This document shows positions 1 to 9,079 of a stretch of DNA of 64,000 nucleotides, one piece after another (position 1 is the first letter of the stretch; each line of letters starts with the position of its first letter). This stretch comes from Hippea sp. KM1. GTDB taxonomy: Bacteria > Campylobacterota_A > Desulfurellia > Desulfurellales > Hippeaceae. The position numbers were made by a program, and so were the translations under genes. Below the pieces are notes generated by a model. That model did no database searches and was not told the DNA's origin. It saw only the letters and a program-made list of their open reading frames with translations. The stretch is from contig NZ_JAFP01000001.1 in the NCBI RefSeq assembly GCF_000526195.1, positions 401,001-465,000 of the forward strand, in the 5' to 3' direction.

Positions 1-53
1 TTGTTAACACTGCCGGCTTGAATAGTCTTTTCATGGATTTAAAAAAGGGGTGA
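1..53 (+). CDS. C-terminal tail of an upstream gene (partial)
   Basis: An open frame runs in from the left edge, with codons in phase from base 3, and ends at TGA 51-53. It encodes only about 16 residues, ending MDLKKG. The next gene starts 2 bases after this stop, and its ribosome binding site lies inside the last codons, as is usual within an operon. An earlier cobalamin gene is likely from context, but too little sequence is present to name it. Confidence 0.45.
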   Translation, partial: VNTAGLNSLFMDLKKG

Positions 54-55
54 TC

Positions 56-751
56 ATGGGCAAGGTGTTTGTTATTGGTCTTGGGGCTGGGGATGAGGGG
101 CTTATTACGCTTAAGGCCTTCAGGATTCTTAAGGGGTGCGATGTTGTGATAACGCCCAAATCGTCTCTATCTGCAAGGAGCGTTGCGTTAGAGATTGTAA
201 GGGGTATAATGGATGAGAGTAAGATTGAGTTTTTCTTGTTTCCCACAACAAACGATGAAGAACAGCTAAAGGAGGCTTACGATAAGGAGGCCGAAAGGAT
301 AAAACAGCTGACAGATGAAGGCAAAAGCGTTGCATACACCACCATCGGCGATGTTTCTGTCTATTCCACATTCAATTACCTATCCGAAAGATTGAATCGC
401 CTGGGTGTGGATTTTGAGATCATAGAGGGCATACCATCGTTTATCTCTTTGGCAGATAGAGTAAAAAAACCCCTGGTGCTTAAAGGGGAATCCTTTGCTG
501 TTGTTGAGCTTAAAGAGGGTGTGGATAAGATTGTAAAGTTGTTTGAGCTTGTGAGCACCGTTGTTGTTATGAAAATAGGCAACAGGATTGAACAGCTCTT
601 TGAGTTGACGGATAGGCTAAATCTTGAATACGCCTATCTGGGCTCTAAGCTTTACTTAGATGGCGAGCAGATTGTTGACCTCTTAAGCGCAAGAAGGGAA
701 GAGATATCCGATGCGTATCTGTCTGTGGCCATACTGAAGGGCGCCAAATGA
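56..751 (+). CDS. cbiL: Precorrin-2/cobalt-factor II C20-methyltransferase
   Basis: This SAM-dependent methyltransferase adds the C20 methyl group to the corrin ring precursor in cobalamin synthesis. The 231-residue product opens with the nucleotide-binding motif VIGLGAGDEGLITLKA, a form of the GxGPGDPxLLTxKA motif of this tetrapyrrole methylase family, and its length fits CbiL. The ATG at 56 is preferred over the GTG at 50 because AAGGGG lies just upstream at proper spacing. The 3' end overlaps cbiC by 4 bases. CobI, the aerobic-pathway counterpart, is related; CbiC and CbiJ next door fit either route, and the anaerobic one is inferred from lifestyle. Confidence 0.85.
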   Translation: MGKVFVIGLGAGDEGLITLKAFRILKGCDVVITPKSSLSARSVALEIVRGIMDESKIEFFLFPTTNDEEQLKEAYDKEAERIKQLTDEGKSVAYTTIGDVSVYSTFNYLSERLNRLGVDFEIIEGIPSFISLADRVKKPLVLKGESFAVVELKEGVDKIVKLFELVSTVVVMKIGNRIEQLFELTDRLNLEYAYLGSKLYLDGEQIVDLLSARREEISDAYLSVAILKGAK

Positions 752-1362
752 AAGGGCAACAGATCGAAAGGAAGAGCTTTGAGATAATAGAATCGAGCGT
801 TGATTTGGGCAGGTTTGATCGATTTCAGCAGGCCATAGTTAAAAGGATAATCCATGCATCGGGTGATCTTGAGTTTGCAAAGCTGATAGAGTTCTCCCAT
901 GATGCTGTTGAAAGGGGCATTGCGGCTTTGAGGGAAGGATACAGCGTTGTATGTGATGTAAATATGGTAAAGACGGGTATTACCGAGGCCTTTGCCTCTA
1001 AGATAGGCATAGAACTTCACTGTTTTATAAACGACCCCGATGTTATCAAACGATCCAGGTTGGAAAACAAAACAAGGGCTGAGTGCTGTATATTGAAGGC
1101 CAATGAGATGTTTGACGGTATAGTCTTTGTAATTGGCAACTCGCCGACGGCCTTGCTTGAGGTGCTTAGGCTAAATCGGCTTGGAGTGTTAAAACCGTCG
1201 TTTGTTTTGGGGTTTCCCGTGGGTTTTGTGGATGCGGAAAAATCAAAAAAGCTTCTTGCTGAATCCAACCTGCCTTATATAACAAACAGGGGCACAAAGG
1301 GCGGAAGCCCTGTTGCTGCAAGCGCCTTCAGGGCGTTGGCTGGATTGGCCTTCGATTTATGA
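748..1362 (+). CDS. cbiC: Precorrin-8X / cobalt-precorrin-8 methylmutase
   Basis: CbiC moves the C11 methyl group to C12, giving hydrogenobyrinic or cobyrinic acid. The 204-residue protein has the family signature around the catalytic histidine, IIHASGD at residues 34-40 (His36), and the conserved C-terminal KGGSPVAASA segment that lines the corrin pocket. It starts inside the last codon of cbiL (ATGA overlap) and overlaps cbiJ by 4 bases, so the three are translationally coupled. Family assignment is firm. Confidence 0.92.
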   Translation: MKGQQIERKSFEIIESSVDLGRFDRFQQAIVKRIIHASGDLEFAKLIEFSHDAVERGIAALREGYSVVCDVNMVKTGITEAFASKIGIELHCFINDPDVIKRSRLENKTRAECCILKANEMFDGIVFVIGNSPTALLEVLRLNRLGVLKPSFVLGFPVGFVDAEKSKKLLAESNLPYITNRGTKGGSPVAASAFRALAGLAFDL

Positions 1363-2030
1363 TACTGATTCTTGGTGGAACATCCGATACACACAAGGTT
1401 GTCGATAGCCTAAAGGAGCCATACATAATCACCGTCGCCACCGATTACGGCTTTAGTGTTTTCTTTAGGCTCTATGGTGAAAGGGTTAAACGAATCAGGT
1501 TTACGGAGGAATCGTTAAGGGGTTTTATAGAAAAACACGGCATCGATAGGATAATCGACACGACACATCCGTATGCTAAAGAGATTTCAAGGATAGCAAG
1601 AAGCGTCTCATCTTATATGGGCATACCCTATGAAAACAGAAAGAGGAAGCTGTCTGTGGAGTTTGATTATGAAGGTATTTTTTTGGCTAAAGATATAGAA
1701 CAGGCTAAGGAATTTTTAAAGAATAACTGCAATAGGATTCTGTTTACCATAGGCTCAAAGCCTTTGGATGAATTTGTCGATTTTAAGGATAGGGGTTATT
1801 TCAGGATTTTACCCTATTCAAGCTCTATAGACAGATGCCTTAAGCTCGGTATAGAACCAAAAAGGATAATAGCCATGCAGGGGCCGTTCTCTGTCAAATT
1901 AAACGAGGCGTTGATAGATGAGTTTGGCATAGACTGCCTGGTATCAAAAAACAGCGGCAAGGCCGGTGGGTTGGATTCAAAGATAGAGGCAGCAAGAAGA
2001 AAAAATATTCGTGTGGTTATGCTGCTTTAA
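1359..2030 (+). CDS. cbiJ: Precorrin-6A / cobalt-precorrin-6A reductase
   Basis: This NAD(P)H-dependent reductase acts on the macrocycle in cobalamin synthesis. The 223-residue product begins with the nucleotide-binding loop ILILGGTSDTHKV and carries the family hallmark DTTHPYA at residues 67-73. A second conserved segment near residue 165 (AMQGPFS) matches the CobK/CbiJ family. It is the last gene of the cbi operon here. Its stop TAA directly abuts the convergent stop of the efflux gene emrB at 2031, with no spacer and no clear hairpin. Confidence 0.9.
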   Translation: MILILGGTSDTHKVVDSLKEPYIITVATDYGFSVFFRLYGERVKRIRFTEESLRGFIEKHGIDRIIDTTHPYAKEISRIARSVSSYMGIPYENRKRKLSVEFDYEGIFLAKDIEQAKEFLKNNCNRILFTIGSKPLDEFVDFKDRGYFRILPYSSSIDRCLKLGIEPKRIIAMQGPFSVKLNEALIDEFGIDCLVSKNSGKAGGLDSKIEAARRKNIRVVMLL

Positions 2031-3548
2031 TCAGTGCAGTTTCGCCTGCTGCGGCTTCTTAAGGATGAAAAGTAGCGGTATGAGCACGATAAACATCACT
2101 GCACAGAAATAGAAGGCGTCGTTGAAGGCCAACATCATCGACTGTCTTAACAACTCCTTATACATAACGCCGAACTGCTCCATCACCGAATGGAACTTTA
2201 ATGATAGGGTCTGTTGCGCCTGTATGAATGCCTCGTTTGTGGGTATCAGGTTTTCAACAAGCCTCTCCTGATGGAATTGAGCCCTTCGGGTTAGTATTGT
2301 TGTGACTATGGCCGTTCCGAAGCTTCCCCCTATGTTCCTGATGAAGTTAAACATACCCGAGGCGTTGCCCATCTCCTCGTTGCTTATATCGGCAAATGTT
2401 GCAGCGGCCAGCGGGACAAAGAATGTGGCCATGGATATACCCTGGATGGCCCTGGGCGTGATTACGCTTAAAAAGTCTGCCGATAGATTGAAGTGAGCCA
2501 TCATGTTTATGGCTATGTAATTGACGATAAAGCTTATCAGGAGTATCTTTCTTGGGTCTGCACCCTTCTCTAAAAACTTACCAACGATAGGCATGCCGAT
2601 CATTGTTGTTAGAGCGCCAGGCCCCAACACCAATCCGGCCAAGAATGCATCGTATCCCATGAGGTTTTGAAGATACATCGGCAGAAGCACCACGCTTCCA
2701 AAGAAGCTAAAAAACCCAAAAAACATGAGGGCATTGCCCGCAGAAAACGATCTGTCTTTAAAGATGCGCAGGTTAACAACAGGGTGTTTTTCCCTTAGCT
2801 CATGCCATATGAACACTCCAAACCCGACAGCCGATATAATCGCCAGTGTCGTGATGAATCTGGATTCAAACCAATCCTTCCTCTGGGCATTATCAAGGAG
2901 TATCTGCAATGCTCCGACGGCTATGGCAAGATAAGCAAGCCCCTTGTAATCGATGGGTGTCTTTTTCATGTTCTTTATGTATCCCGGGTCGTGTACGAAT
3001 ATGTTTACCAGCAAGAAGGAGAACAACCCTATTGGCACATTGATGTAGAATATCCATCTCCAGCCCCAGTTATCCGTGATCCATCCGCCAAGCACAGGCC
3101 CCAAAATAGGGGCAACAATGACACCCATGCCGTAAACGGCCATAGCCATGCCGTGCTCCTTTTTGGGGAATGATTCAAGCAGTATGGCCTGTGATACAGG
3201 TTGCAATCCGCCCCCTGCTATACCCTGGAGAAACCTTAACACCACAAGGGATAGGAATGTTGGTGCATATCCGCATGCAAAGGAGAACAGGGTAAACAGA
3301 AATATGGATGCAAGCAGGTATCTCTTTCTGCCGAATCTTACGGCCAGCCAGCCCGTTATGGGGATAATTATGGCGTTGGACACCATGTAAGAGGTTAATA
3401 CCCATGTGGATTCGTCTAAGCTAATGCTCAAATCGCCTTGGATGTGGGGCAGTGAGACATTCACTATGGTTGTGTCTATGATCTCCATTATCGTGGGCAA
3501 CATCACCGCTATGGCGATGAGCCACTTGTTGGTTTTCTTTTCCTCCAT
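2031..3548 (-). CDS. emrB: EmrB/QacA-type 14-TM multidrug efflux permease (MFS, DHA2)
   Basis: Proton-driven inner-membrane drug exporter that works with the adaptor EmrA. The 505-residue protein is strongly hydrophobic with about 14 predicted helices. It has the DHA2 motif IDTTIVNVSLP (residues 24-34), the RFGRKR loop after helix 2 (71-76), and the antiporter motif C segment ending APILGPVLGG (146-155). The gene directly follows emrA and belongs to a marR-emrA-emrB operon, so control by the MarR operator at 5019-5037 is likely. The substrate cannot be read from the sequence. Confidence 0.93.
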   Translation of the reverse strand: MEEKKTNKWLIAIAVMLPTIMEIIDTTIVNVSLPHIQGDLSISLDESTWVLTSYMVSNAIIIPITGWLAVRFGRKRYLLASIFLFTLFSFACGYAPTFLSLVVLRFLQGIAGGGLQPVSQAILLESFPKKEHGMAMAVYGMGVIVAPILGPVLGGWITDNWGWRWIFYINVPIGLFSFLLVNIFVHDPGYIKNMKKTPIDYKGLAYLAIAVGALQILLDNAQRKDWFESRFITTLAIISAVGFGVFIWHELREKHPVVNLRIFKDRSFSAGNALMFFGFFSFFGSVVLLPMYLQNLMGYDAFLAGLVLGPGALTTMIGMPIVGKFLEKGADPRKILLISFIVNYIAINMMAHFNLSADFLSVITPRAIQGISMATFFVPLAAATFADISNEEMGNASGMFNFIRNIGGSFGTAIVTTILTRRAQFHQERLVENLIPTNEAFIQAQQTLSLKFHSVMEQFGVMYKELLRQSMMLAFNDAFYFCAVMFIVLIPLLFILKKPQQAKLH

Positions 3549-4538
3549 CTATTTTACAAGCACCGTTGTATATGCGCTCATTCCAACCCTTAAGGGCACA
3601 TTAGGCGGGTTTTTGAACAGTATCTTTACGGGTATCCTCTGTGTGACCTTTATCCAGTTTCCTGAGGCGTTTTGGGGTGGAAATAGCGAAAAGACCTCGC
3701 CCGTTCCGTATTGTATGCTGTCTATTGTGCCTTTGAATGTTTTGTGCGGATATGCATCTATCTTTATAACCACATCCATGCCCTTTTTCATCTTCTCTAT
3801 CTGGGATTCCTTGTAATTGGCCACAATCCAGGCCCCCTTATCTGGCACTATCGCACATATGGGTATCTGGGGCGATACGAATTTACCCACCTCAACACTC
3901 TTTTTGGTTATGAAGCCCTCATAAGGCGCCTTTATGTTTGTGTATGATAGGTTAAGTTTTGCCCTCTCAAGGGAGGCTCTGGCAGCTTCAACGGCCTTCT
4001 GTGCGCTTTTGTATGTTGCCTCTGCCTGCCTGTATCTTTCCTCTGCGGCCTCTAAGGAGGCTTTTGTTATGTTGTAATTTGTCAGGTAAACCTCGTATTT
4101 GTCTTTTGATATGACCTTATCCTTAAAGAGCCGCTTTGCCCTTTTGAAGTCCCAGATAGCCTTTTGGAGCTTGGATTTGTAAACATTTATTTGGGCCTGG
4201 GCAAGTGGTATGGCCTCCTTTGCCTCGATTAACTTGGCCTTTGCAAGCTCTAAGTTAGCTTGAGCCGATTTGAGGGCAATCTCAAATGGCTGCTTGTCGA
4301 TAACGGCAATTATTTGCCCCTTCTTCACATGTTGATTGTCATCAACAAGCACATCTATGATTGTTCCTGAAATGCGGGGGTTTACCCAATAGATGTTGTT
4401 GGTTATATAGGCATCGTCGGTTGAGATGTGGGTCTTTTTGTATTGTATAAAGAAGAATGTCCCCACGGCAAAAGCCACAAGCACAAGGATTAGGATGAGT
4501 TTCTTGTTTGGTCTGTTTTTAGCCTTTGTTTCTTTCAT
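3549..4538 (-). CDS. emrA: EmrA/HlyD-family membrane fusion protein of the efflux pump
   Basis: Periplasmic adaptor linking EmrB to an outer-membrane channel. The 329-residue protein has one N-terminal membrane helix (about residues 15-35), a biotinyl-lipoyl half motif (VLVDDNQHVKKGQIIAVID), a long alpha-helical hairpin, and a C-terminal beta barrel ending VGMSAYTTVLVK. The start chosen at 4538 has AAAGGAG eight bases upstream; an in-frame ATG at 4577 lies inside marR and lacks such a site. The gene overlaps the end of marR by 20 bases. No TolC gene lies in this operon, so it presumably borrows one from elsewhere. Confidence 0.9.
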   Translation of the reverse strand: MKETKAKNRPNKKLILILVLVAFAVGTFFFIQYKKTHISTDDAYITNNIYWVNPRISGTIIDVLVDDNQHVKKGQIIAVIDKQPFEIALKSAQANLELAKAKLIEAKEAIPLAQAQINVYKSKLQKAIWDFKRAKRLFKDKVISKDKYEVYLTNYNITKASLEAAEERYRQAEATYKSAQKAVEAARASLERAKLNLSYTNIKAPYEGFITKKSVEVGKFVSPQIPICAIVPDKGAWIVANYKESQIEKMKKGMDVVIKIDAYPHKTFKGTIDSIQYGTGEVFSLFPPQNASGNWIKVTQRIPVKILFKNPPNVPLRVGMSAYTTVLVK

Positions 4539-4995
4539 GTGTATTTCTCCTTTGGTTAATAATATAGTCTTCCGCATTCTTGGCCATTGTCTTTAAAATC
4601 TCATAGATCTTTTCTTTATCGTCTTTTGTTAGCCCCCTGCAGAGTATATCGTCCCATTCCAAGGCCAGTTTCCTTATCTGCTTTCTGACCTCTATGGCCT
4701 TTGGGGTTGGGTAAAGATTATAGGAGCGCCTGTCCTTTTCGGATACCGTCCTTGTTATATATCCATTTTTTTCCAACACCTTTATGGCTTTTGCCGTTGT
4801 GCTTTTGTTGATCTTTAGCATATAGCTAAGTTTCTCTTGTGTTATACCTGCATTGTCCACGGTAAAGATAAAAAACATCAACTGACTGGCCGTCATATTA
4901 AACGGCTTTAACTTCTCATTGGCATGAATCATGGAGTATCTGTATAGGATAGAGATCCACTTCCCTAACGGTTCCTTGCTTAAATAATCCTCCAT
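4519..4995 (-). CDS. MarR-family transcriptional regulator
   Basis: Dimeric winged-helix repressor, 158 residues, a typical MarR length. The central helix-turn-helix and wing run from about residue 35 to 100 (TQEKLSYMLKINKSTTAKAI, then ITRTVSEKDRRSYNLYPT, including the DxRS/K wing motif). It is the first gene of the emr operon. Its promoter overlaps a 19-base near-palindrome found again at 30330-30348 before an RND pump operon, so it may control both. The ATG at 4995 lies only 9 bases past the -10 box and has no ribosome binding site, which suggests a leaderless message. Confidence 0.9.
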   Translation of the reverse strand: MEDYLSKEPLGKWISILYRYSMIHANEKLKPFNMTASQLMFFIFTVDNAGITQEKLSYMLKINKSTTAKAIKVLEKNGYITRTVSEKDRRSYNLYPTPKAIEVRKQIRKLALEWDDILCRGLTKDDKEKIYEILKTMAKNAEDYIINQRRNTHERNKG

Positions 4996-5004
4996 TGGAA
5001 AAAT

Positions 5005-5037
5005 TGTATACCAAAAAATAGTTTCAATTGCAACTAA
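5005..5037 (-). promoter_or_regulatory. marR-emrAB promoter with MarR-type operator
   Basis: Read on the minus strand, -35 TTGCAA (5028-5033), a 17-base spacer and -10 TATACA (5005-5010) lie just upstream of marR. The near-perfect inverted repeat TAGTTTCAATTGCAACTAA (plus strand, 5019-5037) covers the -35 box and half the spacer. The same 19 bases recur at 30330-30348 in the same geometry. MarR binding is inferred. Confidence 0.75.
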
Positions 5038-5060
5038 ATTATCGTTTTTGCTTGTATGTC

Positions 5061-5480
5061 TTATTCGCCGATGATCTTGATTAGAACCCTTTTGGGTCTT
5101 CTGCCGTCGAACTCACCGTAAAATATCTGCTCCCACGGGCCAAAATCGAGCTTGCCGTCTGTAATTGCCACAACGACCTCTCGCCCCATAATCTGCCTTT
5201 TTAGGTGGGCATCACCGTTGTCCTCACCCGTTAGGTTATGCCTGTATCTGCTTATCGGCTCATGCGGTGCCAGCTTCTCAAGCCATTCCTTATAGTCCTG
5301 ATGCAGCCCGGGTTCATCGTCGTTTATGAATACAGAGGCGGTTATGTGCATAGCGTTTACCAAACACAGACCCTCTTTTATGCCGCTCTCTTTTACGGCG
5401 TTTTCCACCTCTTGAGTGATGTTTATTAACTCCACCCTCTCTTTTGTGTTAAACCATAACTCCTTTCTGTATGACTTCAT
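5061..5480 (-). CDS. yjbQ: YjbQ/UPF0047 family protein
   Basis: A small single-domain protein of 139 residues. UPF0047/YjbQ members have weak thiamine-phosphate synthase activity in E. coli, but their true role is unsettled. Family marks visible are the segment [20 protein letters not shown] near residue 40, the [14 protein letters not shown] metal-binding stretch, and the [19 protein letters not shown]-terminal motif. The start at 5480 is chosen for the GGGAGG six bases upstream; an earlier in-frame ATG at 5534 would add an uncharged-poor leader with no such site. It is divergent from ribD. Confidence 0.85.
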   Translation of the reverse strand: MKSYRKELWFNTKERVELINITQEVENAVKESGIKEGLCLVNAMHITASVFINDDEPGLHQDYKEWLEKLAPHEPISRYRHNLTGEDNGDAHLKRQIMGREVVVAITDGKLDFGPWEQIFYGEFDGRRPKRVLIKIIGE

Positions 5481-5573
5481 CTCAACCTCCCTCTGCTGTT
5501 GTGATTCTGGCAAGATTTTAGGCTTTTTTATCAAAAAGGCAACGGGTTTGGGGTTTGAGAAATTGTTTATTTT

Positions 5574-5602
5574 TTGACAAAAATAGAGGAGTTGTGTATT
5601 TT
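5574..5602 (+). promoter_or_regulatory. Promoter for ribD
   Basis: TTGACA (5574-5579), a 17-base spacer, and TATTTT (5597-5602). The ribD ATG at 5610 follows after only 7 bases, so transcription would start at or next to the start codon. No FMN riboswitch pattern is seen before it. Confidence 0.6.
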
Positions 5603-5609
5603 CTTGGTA

Positions 5610-6698
5610 ATGGATAAAGATGAGTTCTTTATGAGAAGGGCCATAGAGTTAGCCAAAAAAGCAAGGAACAAGACTTGCCCGAATCCCCTGGTTGGTGCCG
5701 TTATTGTAAAAGACGGCAAAATCATAGGTGAAGGCTATCACAAAAGAGCCGGCCTGCCACATGCAGAGGTTGAGGCTATAAACTCCGTTGGCGATAAAAG
5801 CCTGCTAAAGGGCGCCACCATCTATGTCAACTTAGAGCCGTGCAACCACTATGGCAGAACCCCGCCTTGCTCGTTGGCCATCATACAATCCGGCATAAGC
5901 CGTGTTGTCATAGCCATGAGGGATGTAAATCAAAAGGCGAGGGGCGGTATTGAGAGGCTCAAAGAAGCAGGCATAGATGTGAGGGTTGGTGTTTTGGAGG
6001 ATGAGGCTAAAAGGCTTAATGAGGTTTTCATAGAGAATATAACAAAAAACAAGCCATTTTTCATAATGAAGGCTGCCATGCTTCTGAACGGTTGTATAAC
6101 GGTTAAAGGGGGTGTGTCTCAGTGGATAACATCCCAGAAGGCCCGCCGCTTCTCCCACAGGCTAAGGGGCACAAATAGCGCTGTCCTTGTGGGGATTAAT
6201 ACCGTTATAATGGATGATCCGCTTCTTACATGCCGCATTAAGGGATACAGGCAGCCAAAGAGGGTTGTCTTGGATATGAATATGAAGATACCGATATCGG
6301 CCAGGATGTTCAGCGAATACGCAGACAACATTTACATAATCACATCAAAGAACTCCGATGAGGCTAAAAAGAGGGTTTTAGAGTCGATGGGTGTCAATAT
6401 AGTGGAATGCAGCGTGAGCAACGGCGAATTCGACCCGATAGATTTATCCGAAAAACTCCTTAAAAACGATATATGTTCTTGTGTGGTTGAGGGTGGCAGC
6501 AGAACCCACGGTTATTTCCTCAAAAACGGCTTGTACAACAAGGCCTATCTCTTTTATGCTCCAAAGATCAGTGGCTCTTACGGTGCGTTTAATGTTGCGG
6601 GTTTTGAGGCCCCAAAGAGCTTAGACGGCGTCTCCTCCCTTAAGGATGCAAAGTGCAGAAAAGTGGGCGATGATTTGCTTATAGAGGGGTATTTTTAG
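5610..6698 (+). CDS. ribD: Bifunctional riboflavin deaminase/reductase RibD
   Basis: RibD deaminates and then reduces the pyrimidine intermediate of riboflavin synthesis. The 362-residue protein has an N-terminal zinc deaminase domain with HAE at residues 51-53 and [11 protein letters not shown] at 77-87, which supply the zinc ligands and catalytic glutamate. A C-terminal reductase domain follows (from about residue 145), with the VLVGINTV segment and VEGGSRTHG. The ATG at 5610 matches the usual family start; there is no well-spaced ribosome binding site, in line with a leaderless transcript. It is the first gene of the riboflavin cluster, 3 bases before ribE. Confidence 0.94.
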   Translation: MDKDEFFMRRAIELAKKARNKTCPNPLVGAVIVKDGKIIGEGYHKRAGLPHAEVEAINSVGDKSLLKGATIYVNLEPCNHYGRTPPCSLAIIQSGISRVVIAMRDVNQKARGGIERLKEAGIDVRVGVLEDEAKRLNEVFIENITKNKPFFIMKAAMLLNGCITVKGGVSQWITSQKARRFSHRLRGTNSAVLVGINTVIMDDPLLTCRIKGYRQPKRVVLDMNMKIPISARMFSEYADNIYIITSKNSDEAKKRVLESMGVNIVECSVSNGEFDPIDLSEKLLKNDICSCVVEGGSRTHGYFLKNGLYNKAYLFYAPKISGSYGAFNVAGFEAPKSLDGVSSLKDAKCRKVGDDLLIEGYF

Positions 6699-6701
6699 GC
6701 C

Positions 6702-7334
6702 ATGTTTAGCGGTATTGTTGAGGAGGTTGGAAGGGTATCATCCATAAGGCAGATGCCCAAGGGCAAGAGGCTTTCGGTAAATGCATCGCTTTCTAAGCTT
6801 GTCGGTTTGGGCGATAGCATTGCCGTAAACGGCGCCTGTATGACGGTGGTTGAAAAAAGCGACAATGAGGTCTTTTTTGATGTCTCGTTTGAGAGCTTAA
6901 ATAAAACCAATCTGGGTTATCTAAGGGTTGGCGATTATGTCAACTTAGAGAGGGCTTTGTTGGTTGGTGGGAGATTGGACGGACACATGGTTTTGGGCCA
7001 TGTCGATACCACGGCTGTTGTTGAGTCTTTGGTCAGGCAGGGGGATTTTTTCCTGTTTAGGATAAAGATAAACGATTACATATACTCACATAGCGTCGAG
7101 AAGGGGTCTATATCCATAAACGGCGTAAGCCTAACCATAGCCGATCTTAAGAGGGATTATCTTGAGATTGCAGTTATCCCCTTCACCTTTGAGAATACCA
7201 ACCTTAAATACATAAAAAGCGGCGATGTGGTTAATATAGAGGTGGATATAATAGGCAAATATGTTAAGAAGTTCTTAGAGAGCAGCCAGCAGGGTTTAAC
7301 GGAGGATTTCTTAAAACTGCACGGCTTTGTTTAA
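6702..7334 (+). CDS. ribE: Riboflavin synthase alpha subunit
   Basis: It dismutates two 6,7-dimethyl-8-ribityllumazine molecules to riboflavin. The 210-residue protein starts with the signature MFSGIVEEVG and has the two repeated lumazine-binding barrels expected for the family, with GDSIAVNGACMTVV in the first and KGSISINGVSLTIA in the second. A linker GGRLDGHMVLGHVDT joins them. The gene begins 3 bases after ribD, and the two are surely cotranscribed. Some annotators call this gene ribC. Confidence 0.95.
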   Translation: MFSGIVEEVGRVSSIRQMPKGKRLSVNASLSKLVGLGDSIAVNGACMTVVEKSDNEVFFDVSFESLNKTNLGYLRVGDYVNLERALLVGGRLDGHMVLGHVDTTAVVESLVRQGDFFLFRIKINDYIYSHSVEKGSISINGVSLTIADLKRDYLEIAVIPFTFENTNLKYIKSGDVVNIEVDIIGKYVKKFLESSQQGLTEDFLKLHGFV

Positions 7335-7339
7335 TTTAT

Positions 7340-7368
7340 TTGAAACAATCAATGAGCTATTATAGAAT
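7340..7368 (+). promoter_or_regulatory. Probable promoter for ribBA
   Basis: TTGAAA (7340-7345), a 17-base spacer, and TAGAAT (7363-7368) lie in the 65-base gap between ribE and ribBA. They allow ribBA and the genes after it to be expressed separately from ribD-ribE. Confidence 0.5.
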
Positions 7369-7399
7369 AAACCGATTTTGATATGAAAGGAGAGTGGTG

Positions 7400-8605
7400 A
7401 TGTTTGCAACCGTTGAAGAGGCTATAAACGATATACGCTCGGGTAAAATGGTCATAATGGTCGATGATGAGGATAGGGAGAACGAGGGCGATTTTGTTAT
7501 GGCGGCCCAGTTTGTTACACCCGAGGCTATAAATTTCATGGCCAAATACGGCAGGGGGCTGATATGCCTGCCCATGGATGAGAAACTCATCGAAAAACTC
7601 GATTTGAAACTCATGACCGTTGATGAAAACGATAAATTCAAGACAGCCTTTACCGTATCCATCGATGCCCATCCGAGATTTGGTGTGACCACGGGTATAT
7701 CCGCCTTTGATAGGGCCACGACGATCCAGACGGCTATAAGGCCCGATGCAAAGCCTGAGGATTTAGTCAAACCCGGCCATATATTCCCGCTTAAGGCAAA
7801 AAGGGGTGGTGTTTTAGTAAGGGCAGGTCATACAGAGGGCAGTGTTGATTTAGCCAGGCTTGCAGGTCTCATACCGGCTGCTGTTATCTGTGAAATCATG
7901 AACGAAGATGGCACGATGGCAAGAAAGGAGCAGCTGCAGGATATAGCCAAGAGGTTTAACTTAAAGATAATCACCATTGCAAGCATAATAGAATACAGGA
8001 TGAAAAAGGAAAAGCTCATAGAGAGAACGGCTGAGGCTGATCTGCCCACAAAATACGGGCACTTCAAGATTATCGTTTATAAAAGCAAGGTGGACGATTT
8101 TGAGCATGTGGCCCTTGTAAAGGGTAAGATAAACAAGAACGAGCCGACGCTGGTTAGGGTTCATTCGTCTTGCCTTACAGGCGATATATTGGGGTCTTTG
8201 AGGTGTGATTGCGGCGATCAACTCCATGCAGCAATGGAGATGGTTGAAAAGGAGGGCAAGGGCGTTGTGCTCTATATGCAGCAGGAGGGCAGGGGTATAG
8301 GTTTGACCAACAAGATTAAGGCCTATGCCCTTCAGGATCAGGGATACGATACGGTTGAGGCCAATATTAAGTTGGGCTTTAAGCCGGATTTGAGAAATTA
8401 CGGCATAGGGGCGCAGATTTTGGTCGATTTGGGTGTTGGCAAGATAAGGTTAATGACCAATAACCCCAAAAAGATAGTAGGGCTTGAGGGCTATGGGCTT
8501 GAGATAGTTGAAAGGGTGCCTATTGAGATAGCCCCAAACGAGGTCAATAAGTGTTATTTAGAAACAAAGAAGACAAAGATGGGTCATCTTTTAACCAAGG
8601 TTTAA
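7400..8605 (+). CDS. ribBA: Bifunctional DHBP synthase / GTP cyclohydrolase II
   Basis: This fusion makes both riboflavin precursors. Residues 1-200 form the dihydroxybutanone phosphate synthase domain, with the acidic loop [11 protein letters not shown] near residue 22 and the RAGHTEG segment. Residues 201-401 form GTP cyclohydrolase II, with the zinc cysteines in [19 protein letters not shown] and the QQEGRGIGL catalytic stretch. ATG 7400 is chosen over two in-frame GTG codons just before it because AAAGGAGAG is 6 bases upstream. ribH follows after 12 bases. Confidence 0.95.
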   Translation: MFATVEEAINDIRSGKMVIMVDDEDRENEGDFVMAAQFVTPEAINFMAKYGRGLICLPMDEKLIEKLDLKLMTVDENDKFKTAFTVSIDAHPRFGVTTGISAFDRATTIQTAIRPDAKPEDLVKPGHIFPLKAKRGGVLVRAGHTEGSVDLARLAGLIPAAVICEIMNEDGTMARKEQLQDIAKRFNLKIITIASIIEYRMKKEKLIERTAEADLPTKYGHFKIIVYKSKVDDFEHVALVKGKINKNEPTLVRVHSSCLTGDILGSLRCDCGDQLHAAMEMVEKEGKGVVLYMQQEGRGIGLTNKIKAYALQDQGYDTVEANIKLGFKPDLRNYGIGAQILVDLGVGKIRLMTNNPKKIVGLEGYGLEIVERVPIEIAPNEVNKCYLETKKTKMGHLLTKV

Positions 8606-8617
8606 GGAGAGGTTTCG

Positions 8618-9076
8618 ATGAGGATTGTTGAGGGTATTTTAGATGCAAAGGATATCAGGGTTGCAGTGATAGTCAGCAGGTTTAATAGCTTTATCACCAC
8701 CAAGCTTTTGGATGGTGCCAAGGATGCATTTGTCAGGCATAACGGCGATGAGAACAATATGGATGTGTTTATGGTGCCTGGGGCGTTTGAGATTCCAATG
8801 CTTCTGTCGAAGCTGGCCGAGAAGGATTATGACGGCATCCTTTGCCTGGGCGCTGTAATCAGGGGTTCGACGCCACATTTCGATTTTGTGGCAAATGAGA
8901 CGGCCAAAGGCATAGCGCAGGTTTCGTTAAAGAGTAAAATGCCTATCTCTTTCGGCATACTTACAACAGATACTATAGAGCAGGCCATAGAAAGGGCAGG
9001 AACGAAGATGGGTAATAAGGGTTTTGATGCTATGGTTGCCCTTCTTGAGATGATAAACCTTTATAAGCAAGTGTGA
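8618..9076 (+). CDS. ribH: 6,7-dimethyl-8-ribityllumazine synthase
   Basis: It condenses the RibD-derived pyrimidine with the DHBP made by RibBA to give lumazine, the substrate of RibE. The 152-residue protein matches the family: VSRFNSF near residue 20, the VPGAFEIP phosphate-site loop at about residue 48, GAVIRGSTPHFDFV, and the C-terminal AGTKMGNKGFDA segment. These proteins usually assemble as pentamers or 60-subunit shells. It lies 3 bases before nusB, a pairing seen in many bacteria. Confidence 0.96.
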   Translation: MRIVEGILDAKDIRVAVIVSRFNSFITTKLLDGAKDAFVRHNGDENNMDVFMVPGAFEIPMLLSKLAEKDYDGILCLGAVIRGSTPHFDFVANETAKGIAQVSLKSKMPISFGILTTDTIEQAIERAGTKMGNKGFDAMVALLEMINLYKQV

Positions 9077-9079
9077 GCC

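Noticed and set aside
5481..5609. FMN riboswitch before the riboflavin genes
   Set aside because: The gap before ribD has room for only a promoter and no conserved RFN-element pattern. The 65 bases before ribBA are also too short.
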